Positions 46,101 to 54,079 of a DNA stretch of 64,000 bases are shown here, one piece after another. Position numbers and translations under genes: made by a program. The notes beneath the pieces were generated by a model. It was not told the origin of the DNA. It worked only from the letters and a program-made list of their open reading frames with translations, and made no database searches. This stretch comes from Ruegeria lacuscaerulensis. Lineage in GTDB: Bacteria; Pseudomonadota; Alphaproteobacteria; Rhodobacterales; Rhodobacteraceae. Positions within the stretch are counted from its first letter, which is position 1; each line of letters begins with the position of its first letter. The stretch covers positions 103,951-167,950 of the forward strand of contig NZ_WQGO01000008.1 of NCBI RefSeq assembly GCF_013034685.1, written 5' to 3'.

Positions 46101-46482
46101 GACACTTTTGGCGGAACTCACATTGAACATAGGTGACCGAGATAGGGCCCTAAATTTTCTGGCTCAGGCTCGTGAACAACAGCAGTACACAAATGAAGGA
46201 TGGGCCCGATCTGAGACGGATCGAGTCTACGCGCTGGCACGTTGCGACAATGAATTGGCAGAAAAAGAATTTCGTGGGGCACTAGCTACTGCAAGAGAAC
46301 AGAAAGCAAAGATGCTTGAACTTCGAACATCCGTAGATTTCGCAAAACAATGCAAACTATTTGGACAGGCGCATAGGGCGATATCTGATGTTCGCACTGC
46401 TTTGGATGGGATTGCTGGAGGTGAGACTACGATCGATGTGATTGAAGCAGTCAAGCTCCTTAATCAACGACCCGCAAACTAA
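43162..46482 (+). CDS. SAM domain-class III cyclase-AAA ATPase-TPR multidomain protein
   Basis: This 1106-residue signalling protein starts with a SAM-like domain (about 1-62: WLNKHGLSKYAAAFAEHEIELCDLSELTDEDLITIGLPLGPRRRFLKAV). A class III cyclase domain follows (about 75-260), with FIDLVGSTEIA (metal Asp near 84), YYGDGIMVFFGFP (second Asp) and GEAPNLAARLQAMADPG. Next is an AAA/NACHT-like ATPase with Walker A GEPGIGKS (about 303-310) and Walker B-like PPVLFLLEDAHWIDP, then a helical TPR-type region to the end. Such adenylate cyclase-ATPase fusions are known in actinobacteria and proteobacteria. Here the SAM domain suggests oligomerisation. It is a single gene. The ATG at 43162 follows an in-frame TTG. 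Confidence 0.92.
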   Translation: MSETASWLNKHGLSKYAAAFAEHEIELCDLSELTDEDLITIGLPLGPRRRFLKAVRASMEMGQRRPSNSNSAEIVAERRQLTVMFIDLVGSTEIAQSVDPEDLADVLRLFKETCAAAVAAFDGHIASYYGDGIMVFFGFPHAHEDDPERAIRAGLRIIDEMPDVRTHAKLNVRIGIATGLVVVGDLRGEKMFEDGTAMGEAPNLAARLQAMADPGTMIIAPTTHQLAGDAFKYVLRGAFKLKGFAKEVEAWQVTGERETVSRFMAIDNILLKPLVGRTAELEALNDNWALAGDRQGQVVLVSGEPGIGKSRLVEEFRQNISDLPHKQMRYQCSPYHFATSLHPIIRQLENAADLRADEPNHVKLEKIRGVLSDQSDDALKLAGSLLSVPFEDHLGPLDLTPQQIMEQSLELLLDNLASEADGPPVLFLLEDAHWIDPTTKLLLDRMVDRIHNLPVLVVMTFRPEFDPGWTLQSNLTKVDLKQLNFRQVKSIVDEVAKGEMVADEMYDVVAARSNGVPLYVEEVTKDLLESGVLTRGRDTYTMGGASPANSVPSTLHDALMARLDRLSSAKEVAQIGAVIGPQFTYQLISKVANVSDGALRAGLELLVEAGIVTASRSEGFETFSYCHALIRDTAYNSLLKRERRVLHSRVAQYLKEKSAHTGDASPEILAHHYTMAGMCKEAVDYRYLAGQRAVQRSANIEAGTQLSLAIEQLGEMDQSIERDRKEIEVQVLKAGVLRTTAGIAADETGSVYERIRDLCERVEETEQLFPVLNGLYSFHLVRAEYDLARNVAAQLLDLSTSTRETQHQMVAHRAMGAVLFHIGDLEPAYEHLSKALELYSRERDAHLAYIYGSDHAAITSCFLSLAMWMRGDPDTALEVQMLAVSGAKELEHAHSIAQSLTYLCMLHLLRREPEKVLEIAKQLDGLSAKHSFTFMSLTATLWRSWVKAHVSPNQESIDALHEASIAWWESGAGNYKPFFLTLLAELTLNIGDRDRALNFLAQAREQQQYTNEGWARSETDRVYALARCDNELAEKEFRGALATAREQKAKMLELRTSVDFAKQCKLFGQAHRAISDVRTALDGIAGGETTIDVIEAVKLLNQRPAN

Positions 46483-46653
46483 GTTTCTTGTTTTCCTGCG
46501 CATTGCGCGGCTCTATCGCTTGCGAAACTCTTTCGGAAGAAATGCGCGCTGCAACGGTCGCAAAATTAGCTGTACTCTATGTCATCCCAGAGCCGCCAAT
46601 CGCAAAAAGCAAGCTTGCCCCTGTGCCCTGCCACAAGCGACCTTGCCATTCGT

Positions 46654-49164
46654 TTAGCTCGGCAAATATTCCGTACTCCACGACTCTGCAACATCGCCAG
46701 ATTTGATCATCACTTCGATGGCCTCCTCCACATAACCGAGTTCACCGAGGATCATGCGGGTTGAAGTGCCAAACTTCTCGGATGGCTCGACTGCAAATAC
46801 CTTTGCACGGGTTGGGCGCACTGCGTAGGGGTCAAGTTGTGTTACCTCATGACCGCTGGGGTGGTCGGGGTAAATCGAGAAAGAGTAGCTGCCATTTTCA
46901 GTGCCCGGTGTACCATCCGCCTCGCGTGAATTCCGCGCGCGCAAAGCGTCGAGGTTTTCGCAGATTGCCACGCCGATATCAGCCGATTGCAGTTTTTCCA
47001 CCCAATCCGACGCAGGAAGGGATTGGAATGCAGTCGCAAGATAGGCGGCACGGTCTTCTTCTGGCAGATCAGGCAGATCCTCTAGGCCCTCGACTTTTCG
47101 GAACCGCGGCAGATCGGCTTCGTAGGCACTGAGCAGCACATAGCGCCCCGACGCGGTACTATAGAACCGTGTCAGAGCATCATAGCCATTTGCCTCGGGG
47201 CCCGACGGTTCGTCGAAAAGCCCTCGCCCCTTGTAATCAAAAGCAAAGGGGATTTGCAGAAGACCGCTATTAGCATTGAGCGAGGTGCGACCGCGCCCAA
47301 TCCGACCGAAGCGGTATTTCTGATAGAGTGCTGCGGCCACTCCAAGTGCGCCACCAAATCCGCACATAACGTCGATCGTGCCCACATGGGCGTGTTCCTC
47401 TGGTCGGTCCATAGCACCACCAAAGCGCAGCATGATACCGGTTGTCGCCTGAACCAAGTCATCGTAGCCGATGTAGTCAGTACGCGTGCCACGGCGCACG
47501 CCGCTGAAACAGTCGAGTTTGCAGAACAGTACATCCGGGTTGAGCTTTCGCAGGCTGTCAGCATCAAGACCCATTTTCTTGATCTGATTGTCCGGTGCGT
47601 TCCAAACGATAACGTCGACGGATTTAACAAGATCCTCGAAAACCCGGCGTCCGTGATGAGAGGTGATATCTGCTAGAATGGAGCGCTTGCCGCGCATCTG
47701 GGACATGCCATAGATGACGGTGTTCCAGCTGTCATACATCGGCACGGAGGGGTCGAGCTTGATCACCTCGGCCCCGAACCGCGCCAGATAACTGGCCGAA
47801 TGTGGGCCCGCGATCACATTGCATAGGTCCAGAACCCGTACGCCGGTTAACCACCCTACTTTCGCGGTTTCTTCAGAAGGGTCTGGGATCTCGGTGCGGT
47901 GTTTCTTCAATATTTTCAACGCTTCGTCGAAATCGACCCATCGACGGGGCTCCGGCTGCAATGCCTCTTCGCCGCTCTCTTCCATCCAGACCACTGGGCC
48001 GGGTTGCGTCATATCACCATAAATCGGGTCGTGAACGTCGATCATCAGACCCGAAGTCTCGGCGTATTCGTCATGAATCCATTCCTGCAGCCAGCGCTGC
48101 GGCGCTCCGGGGATCAGGCCCCGGCCGAACATTTTTTTCCATTCGTGCGATGTGCGGGTCATAAAGACCTCTTTCATACGCGCCGCGATTTTATCGGCCC
48201 AGAATTTGGGCATCGGATAGACCCCGAGTGAGGTGTCGTGCGACCATTCCGACCAAGGTTTGTATGTGTCTTCTTCCGAAGTCAGCCCGTCAGCAACCAA
48301 CTCGTCATAAATGCCGAGTACTTCCAGACAGCGACGGGCGTGGTTCTTGTGGCTGGGGCAAACGACGTAGAACATGCGCCCGTCCTTACACATGTAACTG
48401 CGGAAGAACGGGTCCAACAATTCCTGCAGTTCTTCATATGCAACGTTCATCGGCAGACCTTCGATACGCCGACGTTCAATCTCGACCTCGCGCTGGGTCA
48501 GATAGCGCTCGGGCATGTTTTCTACCTTGATCGAGTTGTAACAGAGCCCCTCCATCACGGCGGCTGCCAGCGGAACTTCGATCTGGTCGCCAAGACCTGT
48601 TACCTGCCGTGATTGCAAAGCCAATACCGTAGCCGACGCGGCGATCTGCGAGGCATAAGCCGAGGCAAGTGGCAGGGGAGAAAATGACGGGTTCAGCCCC
48701 ATTAGCACTCGGTTTAGCCCCATGTCGGTAAATACGCCCGAACTTGCCGCGACGATGCTTTCGTAGGCCCGAAGTTCGCGCCGTTCTGCGTCATTCGATG
48801 CGAAACCGGGGATCGAGATCGTGATCAATTCGGGCCTTTGGTTGCGCATCGCAGCAAAGTCTATTCCAAGCGCGGCCAGTTTACCCGGGCGGAAGTTCTC
48901 GACGATAATATCGGCCTCGGCGCAGAGCGTTTTGGCTCTCTCCAACCCCTCTGGCGTCTTGAGGTCCAAATTAACGATCACCTTGTTCCGGTTCAGTGCA
49001 GCATTTGCCGGGCTGTCCCACATCGGACCGCCAGGCGGATCAATATGCACCACGGTTGCCCCCAAATCGCCCAGCAACATTGCGACGGCAGGGCCCGCGA
49101 TATACTGGCCGAAATCGACGACCTTCACACCGGTCAGCGGAAGATTGGAAAACGAATTGCGCAT
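46654..49164 (-). CDS. Tandem CaiB/BaiF class III CoA-transferase domain protein
   Basis: This 836-residue protein has two copies of the CoA-transferase family III fold. The first (about 8-400) starts LTGVKVVDFGQYIAGPAVAMLLGDLGATVVHIDPPGG, and the second (about 445-830) starts WLTGVRVLDLCNVIAGPHSASYLARFGAEVIKLDP. Single-domain family members have about 400 residues. By hand alignment the position of the catalytic Asp (Asp169 in formyl-CoA transferase) reads Ala in domain 1 (GDQIEVPLAAAVMEGL) and Ser in domain 2 (GRTSLNANSGLLQIP). Activity is therefore uncertain. It lies 41 bp after the GMC oxidoreductase gene with a GGAGGA site, so the two probably act in one pathway. Confidence 0.88.
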   Translation of the reverse strand: MRNSFSNLPLTGVKVVDFGQYIAGPAVAMLLGDLGATVVHIDPPGGPMWDSPANAALNRNKVIVNLDLKTPEGLERAKTLCAEADIIVENFRPGKLAALGIDFAAMRNQRPELITISIPGFASNDAERRELRAYESIVAASSGVFTDMGLNRVLMGLNPSFSPLPLASAYASQIAASATVLALQSRQVTGLGDQIEVPLAAAVMEGLCYNSIKVENMPERYLTQREVEIERRRIEGLPMNVAYEELQELLDPFFRSYMCKDGRMFYVVCPSHKNHARRCLEVLGIYDELVADGLTSEEDTYKPWSEWSHDTSLGVYPMPKFWADKIAARMKEVFMTRTSHEWKKMFGRGLIPGAPQRWLQEWIHDEYAETSGLMIDVHDPIYGDMTQPGPVVWMEESGEEALQPEPRRWVDFDEALKILKKHRTEIPDPSEETAKVGWLTGVRVLDLCNVIAGPHSASYLARFGAEVIKLDPSVPMYDSWNTVIYGMSQMRGKRSILADITSHHGRRVFEDLVKSVDVIVWNAPDNQIKKMGLDADSLRKLNPDVLFCKLDCFSGVRRGTRTDYIGYDDLVQATTGIMLRFGGAMDRPEEHAHVGTIDVMCGFGGALGVAAALYQKYRFGRIGRGRTSLNANSGLLQIPFAFDYKGRGLFDEPSGPEANGYDALTRFYSTASGRYVLLSAYEADLPRFRKVEGLEDLPDLPEEDRAAYLATAFQSLPASDWVEKLQSADIGVAICENLDALRARNSREADGTPGTENGSYSFSIYPDHPSGHEVTQLDPYAVRPTRAKVFAVEPSEKFGTSTRMILGELGYVEEAIEVMIKSGDVAESWSTEYLPS

Positions 49165-49205
49165 GGATCCTCCGGGAAACTTTTACGTCCGGATGCTGAC
49201 AGGTC

Positions 49206-50873
49206 TTATTGACCCGCCAGCATCCAGCCCGCGGCTTTTTCTGCGATCATGATAGTGGGCGAATTGGTGTTACCGCTGGTAATCTCTGGCATGACCGAGG
49301 CATCAACCACACGCAGACCAGCCACCCCCTTCATGCGTAGATGCGGGTCAAGAACGGCTGTTTCATCGTCCTCGCGCCCCATTTTGATCGTGCCGACAGG
49401 GTGAAAGATCGTGCTGGCGATGTCGCCTGCCAACCGGGCAAGTTCCTCGTCGGTTTGATATTGGATACCCGGTTTGAATTCTTCCGGCTCGTAAGCTTCC
49501 ATCGCGGGCTGCGCCATGATTTCGCGCACCTGCCGCAGGCTTTGGGCGGCAACTATGCGGTCTTCGTCTGTGTCAAGATAGTTGGGCGAAATCTGAGGAG
49601 GCTGACGGAAGTCCGAAGACGCAATACGGACATGCCCGCGACTGGTCGGATTCAGGTTACATACACTGACGGTAATGGCCGGGAAGTCATGTAGGTCTTC
49701 GCCAAAGGCTTCAAGGCTCAGCGGCTGGACATGATATTCGAGGTTGGCATGAGGGCGCTGAGGATCGGATCGAGTGAAAGCCCCCAGCTGGCTGGGCGAC
49801 ATGCTCATCGGGCCAGACCGCTTCAGCACATATTCCAAACCGATCTTGGCTTTGCCTACCAGAGAATTGGCCAAGGTGTTCAGCGTCCGAGTGCTCTTTA
49901 CCTTGTATACCGCTCGTATTTGCAGGTGGTCCTGCAGGTTCTCACCAACGAAGGGCGCATCCATTGCTACGTCTATCCCGTGCTCTTTGAGAAGCGCCGC
50001 TGGGCCTATTCCAGACAGTTGCAGGATTTGCGGAGAGTTCACGGCACCCGCCGACAGAACGAACTCCTTTGAGGCTTGGACCGTTACGGGCTGCCCTTTG
50101 TGGTGGACAACCGCGCCGGTGCAACGCAACGCGGTGTCTTTGCCTTTCTCAAAGGTCAGTTTCTCGACCTGCGCCTCGGTCCAGATCGTCAGATTTGGGC
50201 GTGACTTGGCCGGGCGCAGAAACGCCTTGGACGTGTTCCAGCGCCAGCCCGAGCGCTGGTTGACGTCGAAATAGCCCACCCCGGCATTGTCGCCCGTGTT
50301 GAAATCATCCGTCTTGGGAATGCCGTTCTCAACGGCGGCATCGGCAAAACTGTCCAGAACATCCCAGCGCAGCCGCTGTTTTTCGACCCGCCATTCGCCA
50401 CCATGCCCGTGCAGGTCGGAAAACCGGCTGTTGTCACCAGTGCTCGGGTCGGCGCCATCGTCTAGCTTGTAGTGGTTCTCATGAGCCTTAAAGTCGGCCA
50501 GCGAGTTGTCCCAACTCCAGGCCTCTTCACCGGTGAGCTTGGCCCAATTGTCATAGTCGCGGGCCTGACCCCGCATATAGATCATCCCGTTGATCGAAGA
50601 GCATCCACCCAGCGTCTTTCCGCGCGGATACAGCAGGCTGCGACCGTTCAGCCCCTTGGCTGGTTCGGTTTTGTACATCCAGTCCGCGCGCGGGTTGCCG
50701 ATGCAGTAGAGATAGCCAACAGGGATGTGTATCCAAGGATAGGTATCGGCCTTACCCGCCTCAAGCAGCAAAACTCGGTTCTTGGTGTCGGCGCTCAGCC
50801 TGTTGGCCATCAGGCACCCGGCCGATCCGCCACCAATTACGATATAGTCGAACCTGTTTGCGCCGTCAGACAT
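49206..50873 (-). CDS. GMC family oxidoreductase (choline dehydrogenase-like)
   Basis: A 555-residue FAD-dependent alcohol dehydrogenase. The N-terminal FAD motif is FDYIVIGGGSAGCLMANRLS with LLLEAG; the GMC signatures are YPRGKTLGGCSSINGMIYMRGQARDYDNW and GAVNSPQILQLSGIGP; and the C-terminal TIFHPVGTIKMG carries the catalytic His. Similarity to BetA is broad, but there is no betB or betI next to it, so choline is not established as substrate. With the CoA-transferase domain gene it may oxidise an alcohol whose acid is later carried as a CoA ester (inference). It is divergent from a LysR regulator. Confidence 0.92.
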   Translation of the reverse strand: MSDGANRFDYIVIGGGSAGCLMANRLSADTKNRVLLLEAGKADTYPWIHIPVGYLYCIGNPRADWMYKTEPAKGLNGRSLLYPRGKTLGGCSSINGMIYMRGQARDYDNWAKLTGEEAWSWDNSLADFKAHENHYKLDDGADPSTGDNSRFSDLHGHGGEWRVEKQRLRWDVLDSFADAAVENGIPKTDDFNTGDNAGVGYFDVNQRSGWRWNTSKAFLRPAKSRPNLTIWTEAQVEKLTFEKGKDTALRCTGAVVHHKGQPVTVQASKEFVLSAGAVNSPQILQLSGIGPAALLKEHGIDVAMDAPFVGENLQDHLQIRAVYKVKSTRTLNTLANSLVGKAKIGLEYVLKRSGPMSMSPSQLGAFTRSDPQRPHANLEYHVQPLSLEAFGEDLHDFPAITVSVCNLNPTSRGHVRIASSDFRQPPQISPNYLDTDEDRIVAAQSLRQVREIMAQPAMEAYEPEEFKPGIQYQTDEELARLAGDIASTIFHPVGTIKMGREDDETAVLDPHLRMKGVAGLRVVDASVMPEITSGNTNSPTIMIAEKAAGWMLAGQ

Positions 50874-51065
50874 CCGTGTCGTCCACCTATTCAGTCGTTG
50901 CTTCGCCTTATGCGCACCGGAAAGGAAATGGATTCCGATTTTCTTGTACGCGACCCTTTCATTTACCTCCGAAGTTCGGGAGGCTGTTCACCTGGCCCCG
51001 CATCATTGGCTTCACTGATCTCTGCGCGAGAGGCACACAAAAATCTAATGACAATTCGCACAATG

Positions 51066-51088
51066 CCATATTAGTAAATTTTATATGG
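51066..51088. promoter_or_regulatory. LysR-box-like inverted repeat overlapping the regulator start codon
   Basis: CCATAT-N11-ATATGG is a perfect 6-bp inverted repeat with an 11-bp AT-rich centre, fitting the T-N11-A LysR box. It lies in the region divergent to the GMC gene and overlaps the ATG of the LysR gene, as would suit autorepression. Confidence 0.45.
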
Positions 51089-51996
51089 ACCGGTTTTCGA
51101 ATATTAACACCATTCTGGCCTTTGTAACGGTGGCCCGTGAAGGCAGCGTTTCCCGCGCAGCCGAAGTGTTGAACCTTACCCAGCCGGCCATCAGCCATCA
51201 GATCAAGCGTCTTAGCGAAGAGACTGGACTGACGCTGTTCAACCGAACCGCAGCTGGGTTGCAGATCACCCATGACGGCGCTGCGGTTTTGGCAAAGGCG
51301 CAACAAGTCCTCGATGCAGTCAGTGATTTCCAACGCAGTGCCCGCCAGCGTATTGGTCGTTTGAGTGGAAAACTGACGATCGGCACGATCGTCGATCCGG
51401 AGTTCATTCGCTTGGGCCGTCTGTTGGCGCATCTGCGATCAGAGCATCCTGATGTTGAAACCGAGTTGGTACACGGGGTCAGCGGGGACATCCTGACATG
51501 GCTCAGACGGGGTCGCGCCGATGCCGGGTTCTACCTGTGTGGACCCGACGACCTTTCCAGTATTGGGTCGGACGGCGGTGATCCTGTGCACGCCATAAAG
51601 CTGGCCGATTTTATGTATCGCGTGATCGGGCCAGCAGGCTGGCAGAAGCAGGTGGAAGAGTCCGACTGGCCTTCGCTTGCAGCCTTGCCTTGGATTGGCA
51701 CTCCCGAAGCCTCTGTCCACCATCGCTTGCTGGCCAAGATTTTCGAAGATCAGGCCAGCCGCCCGAACGTGGTCGCATTGGTGGATCAAGAAGCTTCGAT
51801 GCTTGAAATGGTGAGATCCGGGATTGGCCTGAGCCTCTGCCGCGATTCCATCGCGCTCCATCAAAAACAATCCTTTGGACTTGCCGTCTGTAATTCTGTT
51901 TCAGTTCCTGCGTGCCTGTGCTTTGTGACGCTAAAACGGCGCAAAGATAACCCGATGATCGCCGCAACATTCGACCTACTAAATCGGTCCTGGTGA
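51085..51996 (+). CDS. LysR family transcriptional regulator
   Basis: This 303-residue LysR-type regulator has the HTH INTILAFVTVAREGSVSRAAEVLNLTQPAISHQIKRLSEETGLTLFNRT and an effector domain (GKLTIGTIVDPEFIRLGRLLAHLRSEHPDVETELVHG). It is divergent from the GMC/CoA-transferase pair, which is the likely target. No clear Shine-Dalgarno precedes the ATG, and a LysR-box-like repeat overlaps it. Confidence 0.92.
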   Translation: MDRFSNINTILAFVTVAREGSVSRAAEVLNLTQPAISHQIKRLSEETGLTLFNRTAAGLQITHDGAAVLAKAQQVLDAVSDFQRSARQRIGRLSGKLTIGTIVDPEFIRLGRLLAHLRSEHPDVETELVHGVSGDILTWLRRGRADAGFYLCGPDDLSSIGSDGGDPVHAIKLADFMYRVIGPAGWQKQVEESDWPSLAALPWIGTPEASVHHRLLAKIFEDQASRPNVVALVDQEASMLEMVRSGIGLSLCRDSIALHQKQSFGLAVCNSVSVPACLCFVTLKRRKDNPMIAATFDLLNRSW

Positions 51997-52386
51997 TCGC
52001 ACGAAGCGGACGGAGCCTGATGTGTCAATGGACGCTACTTTCACATTCCTTGTGAACATGGTGCGGGCTGGAACCGGGCAAATGATTAATCCCAAGCTGG
52101 TCGAGCTACGGCGAAGACCAAGCGAACGGCTTTGTTTGCGCGAAAACTGCGTCCACAGATATCATGTCAAAGCTGTCGCTTGACGCCATCGGTCGACGTG
52201 AAAACCAAAATATTCTATTTTATAACTTGAGGTTACGCGGGATTGAAAACAGCAACACGCGTCACTTCAATGGTTGCAACTTCTTCGCGGAAAATCCCGA
52301 AACGATGATCGAGGTTTTTGCAACCGCACGGGATGACGATGAGATTTCTGCGGGACCGTTCACGCGATCCCGCAACTCGTCAATCG
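51997..52386. other. Intergenic stretch of about 390 bp, no supported gene
   Basis: An open frame at 52164-52436 runs into the convergent hydrolase gene and has no family features or good start. A 7-bp inverted repeat TGCGGGA/TCCCGCA (52349-52374) forms a stem-loop beside the hydrolase terminator. Nothing else was recognised. Confidence 0.4.
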
Positions 52387-52420
52387 AAAAGGCAGCGGTC
52401 GCGAAAGGGCCTCTGCCTTT
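52387..52420 (-). terminator. Rho-independent terminator of the alpha/beta hydrolase gene
   Basis: On the minus strand AAAGGCAG pairs with CTGCCTTT (8 bp, extended by two G-C pairs after one mismatch) and the 3' arm ends in TTTT. It lies 6 to 40 bp after the hydrolase stop. Confidence 0.75.
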
Positions 52421-52425
52421 ACAGT

Positions 52426-53370
52426 TTATCTGCTGAAGAACTCAGCGACCGCGTCAGTCGACGTCTTTACAGCTTCAGGTTTGTAGTAGAAGTCCACGTG
52501 GCTGAATTCATCAAAGGCCAGTTCCTCGTGTTCATTTGTCAGCTTCTTAACAAACTGGGTTGAACAAGGCGCGGTGAAAGCCGTTTTGCTGTAGATGGTC
52601 AGTGACGGCTGCACGATTTTGTCGGCATAGGCTTCGCCGATGGAGATCAGCGACTGCATGCCCTGGTCTCCGATATGCATGTTGGTGTAGGTCGGAACCG
52701 CGACCGGGCCTTTGACACCATCACGCCCGTAGTAGTCATAGGATTCTCCGGCCATCGGATTGACGCCTGATCCGACAAAGTCTTCGCGGGTTTGCTCATC
52801 ATTCAGCCCAAATGGTGCGACATAATCGGGCTCGCCGGTTTCATACATCTTCTGCGTCGAGGCGTTCGAGGCCGCGATTTGCTGATTGACCATGTTGCGG
52901 TCGGTCCATTGAAAATCGTCTGCCGCCATCATGCCCGACACCATTGCAATTTTCTTGATGCGATGGTCGGTGACTGCCGCCGACGCAATGATCGAGCCGC
53001 CTTGGCAAACGCCCAGTCCGTAGATTTCATCCACGAACGGAAGTGTGCCGAGGTAGGACACGGCGTCCCAGGTGTTTTCAATCAGCCGGAACATGTAGCG
53101 AGACTGCTTGTGCTCCCCGGGCAGTGCAGGGGACGAGCCCATTCCGAGATAGTCGAAGCCAAGGTAGATGAAACCGCGCGCGGCCATCTCCGGCCCGTAG
53201 GTTGCCGGGATTTGGTCCTTGACCTGCGGGAACGGACTGGCACCCACGATAGCCTTATAGGTCGTTGTCTCTTCAAAGCCTTCGGGCAGGTACAGATCGC
53301 CCGCCAAATCCACGCCAAAGGATTTGAAGGTGACTTCGTTTTTGCCCGCGGTGAAATTTTGGGTTGTCAT
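52426..53370 (-). CDS. Alpha/beta hydrolase with Cys nucleophile motif
   Basis: This 314-residue cytoplasmic hydrolase resembles the exported one at 11997-12950. It shows VTFKSFGVDLAGDLYLPEGFEE, FDYLGMGSSPALPG and the nucleophile elbow GLGVCQGGS with Cys in place of Ser, as in the dienelactone hydrolase/YcjY-like group. No signal peptide is visible. The ATG at 53370 follows AAGGAA, and an upstream in-frame start ten codons earlier is less likely. It is divergent from a TetR regulator, with two shared operator-like palindromes between them, and ends at a clear terminator, so it is a single-gene unit. The substrate is unknown. Confidence 0.9.
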   Translation of the reverse strand: MTTQNFTAGKNEVTFKSFGVDLAGDLYLPEGFEETTTYKAIVGASPFPQVKDQIPATYGPEMAARGFIYLGFDYLGMGSSPALPGEHKQSRYMFRLIENTWDAVSYLGTLPFVDEIYGLGVCQGGSIIASAAVTDHRIKKIAMVSGMMAADDFQWTDRNMVNQQIAASNASTQKMYETGEPDYVAPFGLNDEQTREDFVGSGVNPMAGESYDYYGRDGVKGPVAVPTYTNMHIGDQGMQSLISIGEAYADKIVQPSLTIYSKTAFTAPCSTQFVKKLTNEHEELAFDEFSHVDFYYKPEAVKTSTDAVAEFFSR

Positions 53371-53414
53371 GGTCTTGTTCCTTTCGGGATCAGGCATCAT
53401 TGCGCCTTGCTAAA

Positions 53415-53432
53415 GTAAATCGTTGTGTTTAC
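53415..53432. promoter_or_regulatory. Probable TetR operator, site 1
   Basis: GTAAATCGTTGTGTTTAC has perfect 5-bp arms GTAAA/TTTAC separated by 8 bp. It lies 45 bp upstream of the hydrolase ATG in the divergent region. Confidence 0.6.
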
Positions 53433-53454
53433 TTATGGTGAATAGATGACGTTT

Positions 53455-53472
53455 GTAAACACGTCTTTTTAC
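53455..53472. promoter_or_regulatory. Probable TetR operator, site 2
   Basis: GTAAACACGTCTTTTTAC repeats the GTAAA-N8-TTTAC pattern 40 bp (centre to centre) from site 1 and 17 bp before the TetR start. Two matched sites suggest control of both divergent genes by the TetR protein. Confidence 0.6.
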
Positions 53473-53488
53473 TTTTGAGGTTGAAACC

Positions 53489-54079
53489 GTGAAACGTACT
53501 GAAAAAAAACGAAAAGATATTATCGATGCGGCCATCGATGAGTTCAAAGAGCAGGGGTTTCTGGGGGCAAAAACAACTTCAATCGCCAAAAAAGCGAACG
53601 TATCGAGTCGCACGCTCTACAATCACTTCGAAAGCAAAGAAGCGCTGTTCGATGCAATCTCAGAGATCATGTTGGAACAGAACCGGCGCATGGAGCCGGT
53701 ATCCTATGACCCTGCTCGCGACTTTGCCCAGCAACTGAAGGATGCTTTGTGGCGCTACGTCGAGGTGATCACAGAAGAAACAGCTATTGGACTTAATCGA
53801 ATGGTTCTATCTGAGCTGATCCGTGACCTTGATCGTTCCCGGCGGTTTTTCACTGAGACCGAGTCCCATGACTACCCAATGACAGGCTTGATCAGTGGAG
53901 CTATGGACGCAGGCGTCATCCGAAAAGCTGATCCGGCCTTCGCAACCAACCAGCTTTTGGGGCTGGTGAAAAACTTCTTCTTCTGGCCAGAGTTCTTCCT
54001 CGGTCAGAACCCGACATCAAAGAATGTTTTGGACGATTGTGTTGCTATGTTCCTCGCGCACTACAAAGCGGACGTTTGA
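53489..54079 (+). CDS. TetR family transcriptional regulator (GTG start)
   Basis: A 196-residue TetR-type repressor: KRKDIIDAAIDEFKEQGFLGAKTTSIAKKANVSSRTLYNHFESKEALFDAISEIM is the HTH region, and an alpha-helical effector domain follows with the family end LLGLVKNFFFWPEFFLGQ. It starts with GTG, with GAGG 8 nt upstream. It is divergent from the Cys-nucleophile hydrolase, which it probably represses. Confidence 0.92.
   Translation: MKRTEKKRKDIIDAAIDEFKEQGFLGAKTTSIAKKANVSSRTLYNHFESKEALFDAISEIMLEQNRRMEPVSYDPARDFAQQLKDALWRYVEVITEETAIGLNRMVLSELIRDLDRSRRFFTETESHDYPMTGLISGAMDAGVIRKADPAFATNQLLGLVKNFFFWPEFFLGQNPTSKNVLDDCVAMFLAHYKADV

Noticed and set aside
49206..50873. Calling the GMC gene betA
   Set aside because: GMC similarity is broad, and betB, betI and betC are not nearby.
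52164..52436. 90-codon plus-strand frame before the hydrolase
   Set aside because: No family pattern, no ribosome-binding site, and it overlaps the hydrolase end and its terminator.
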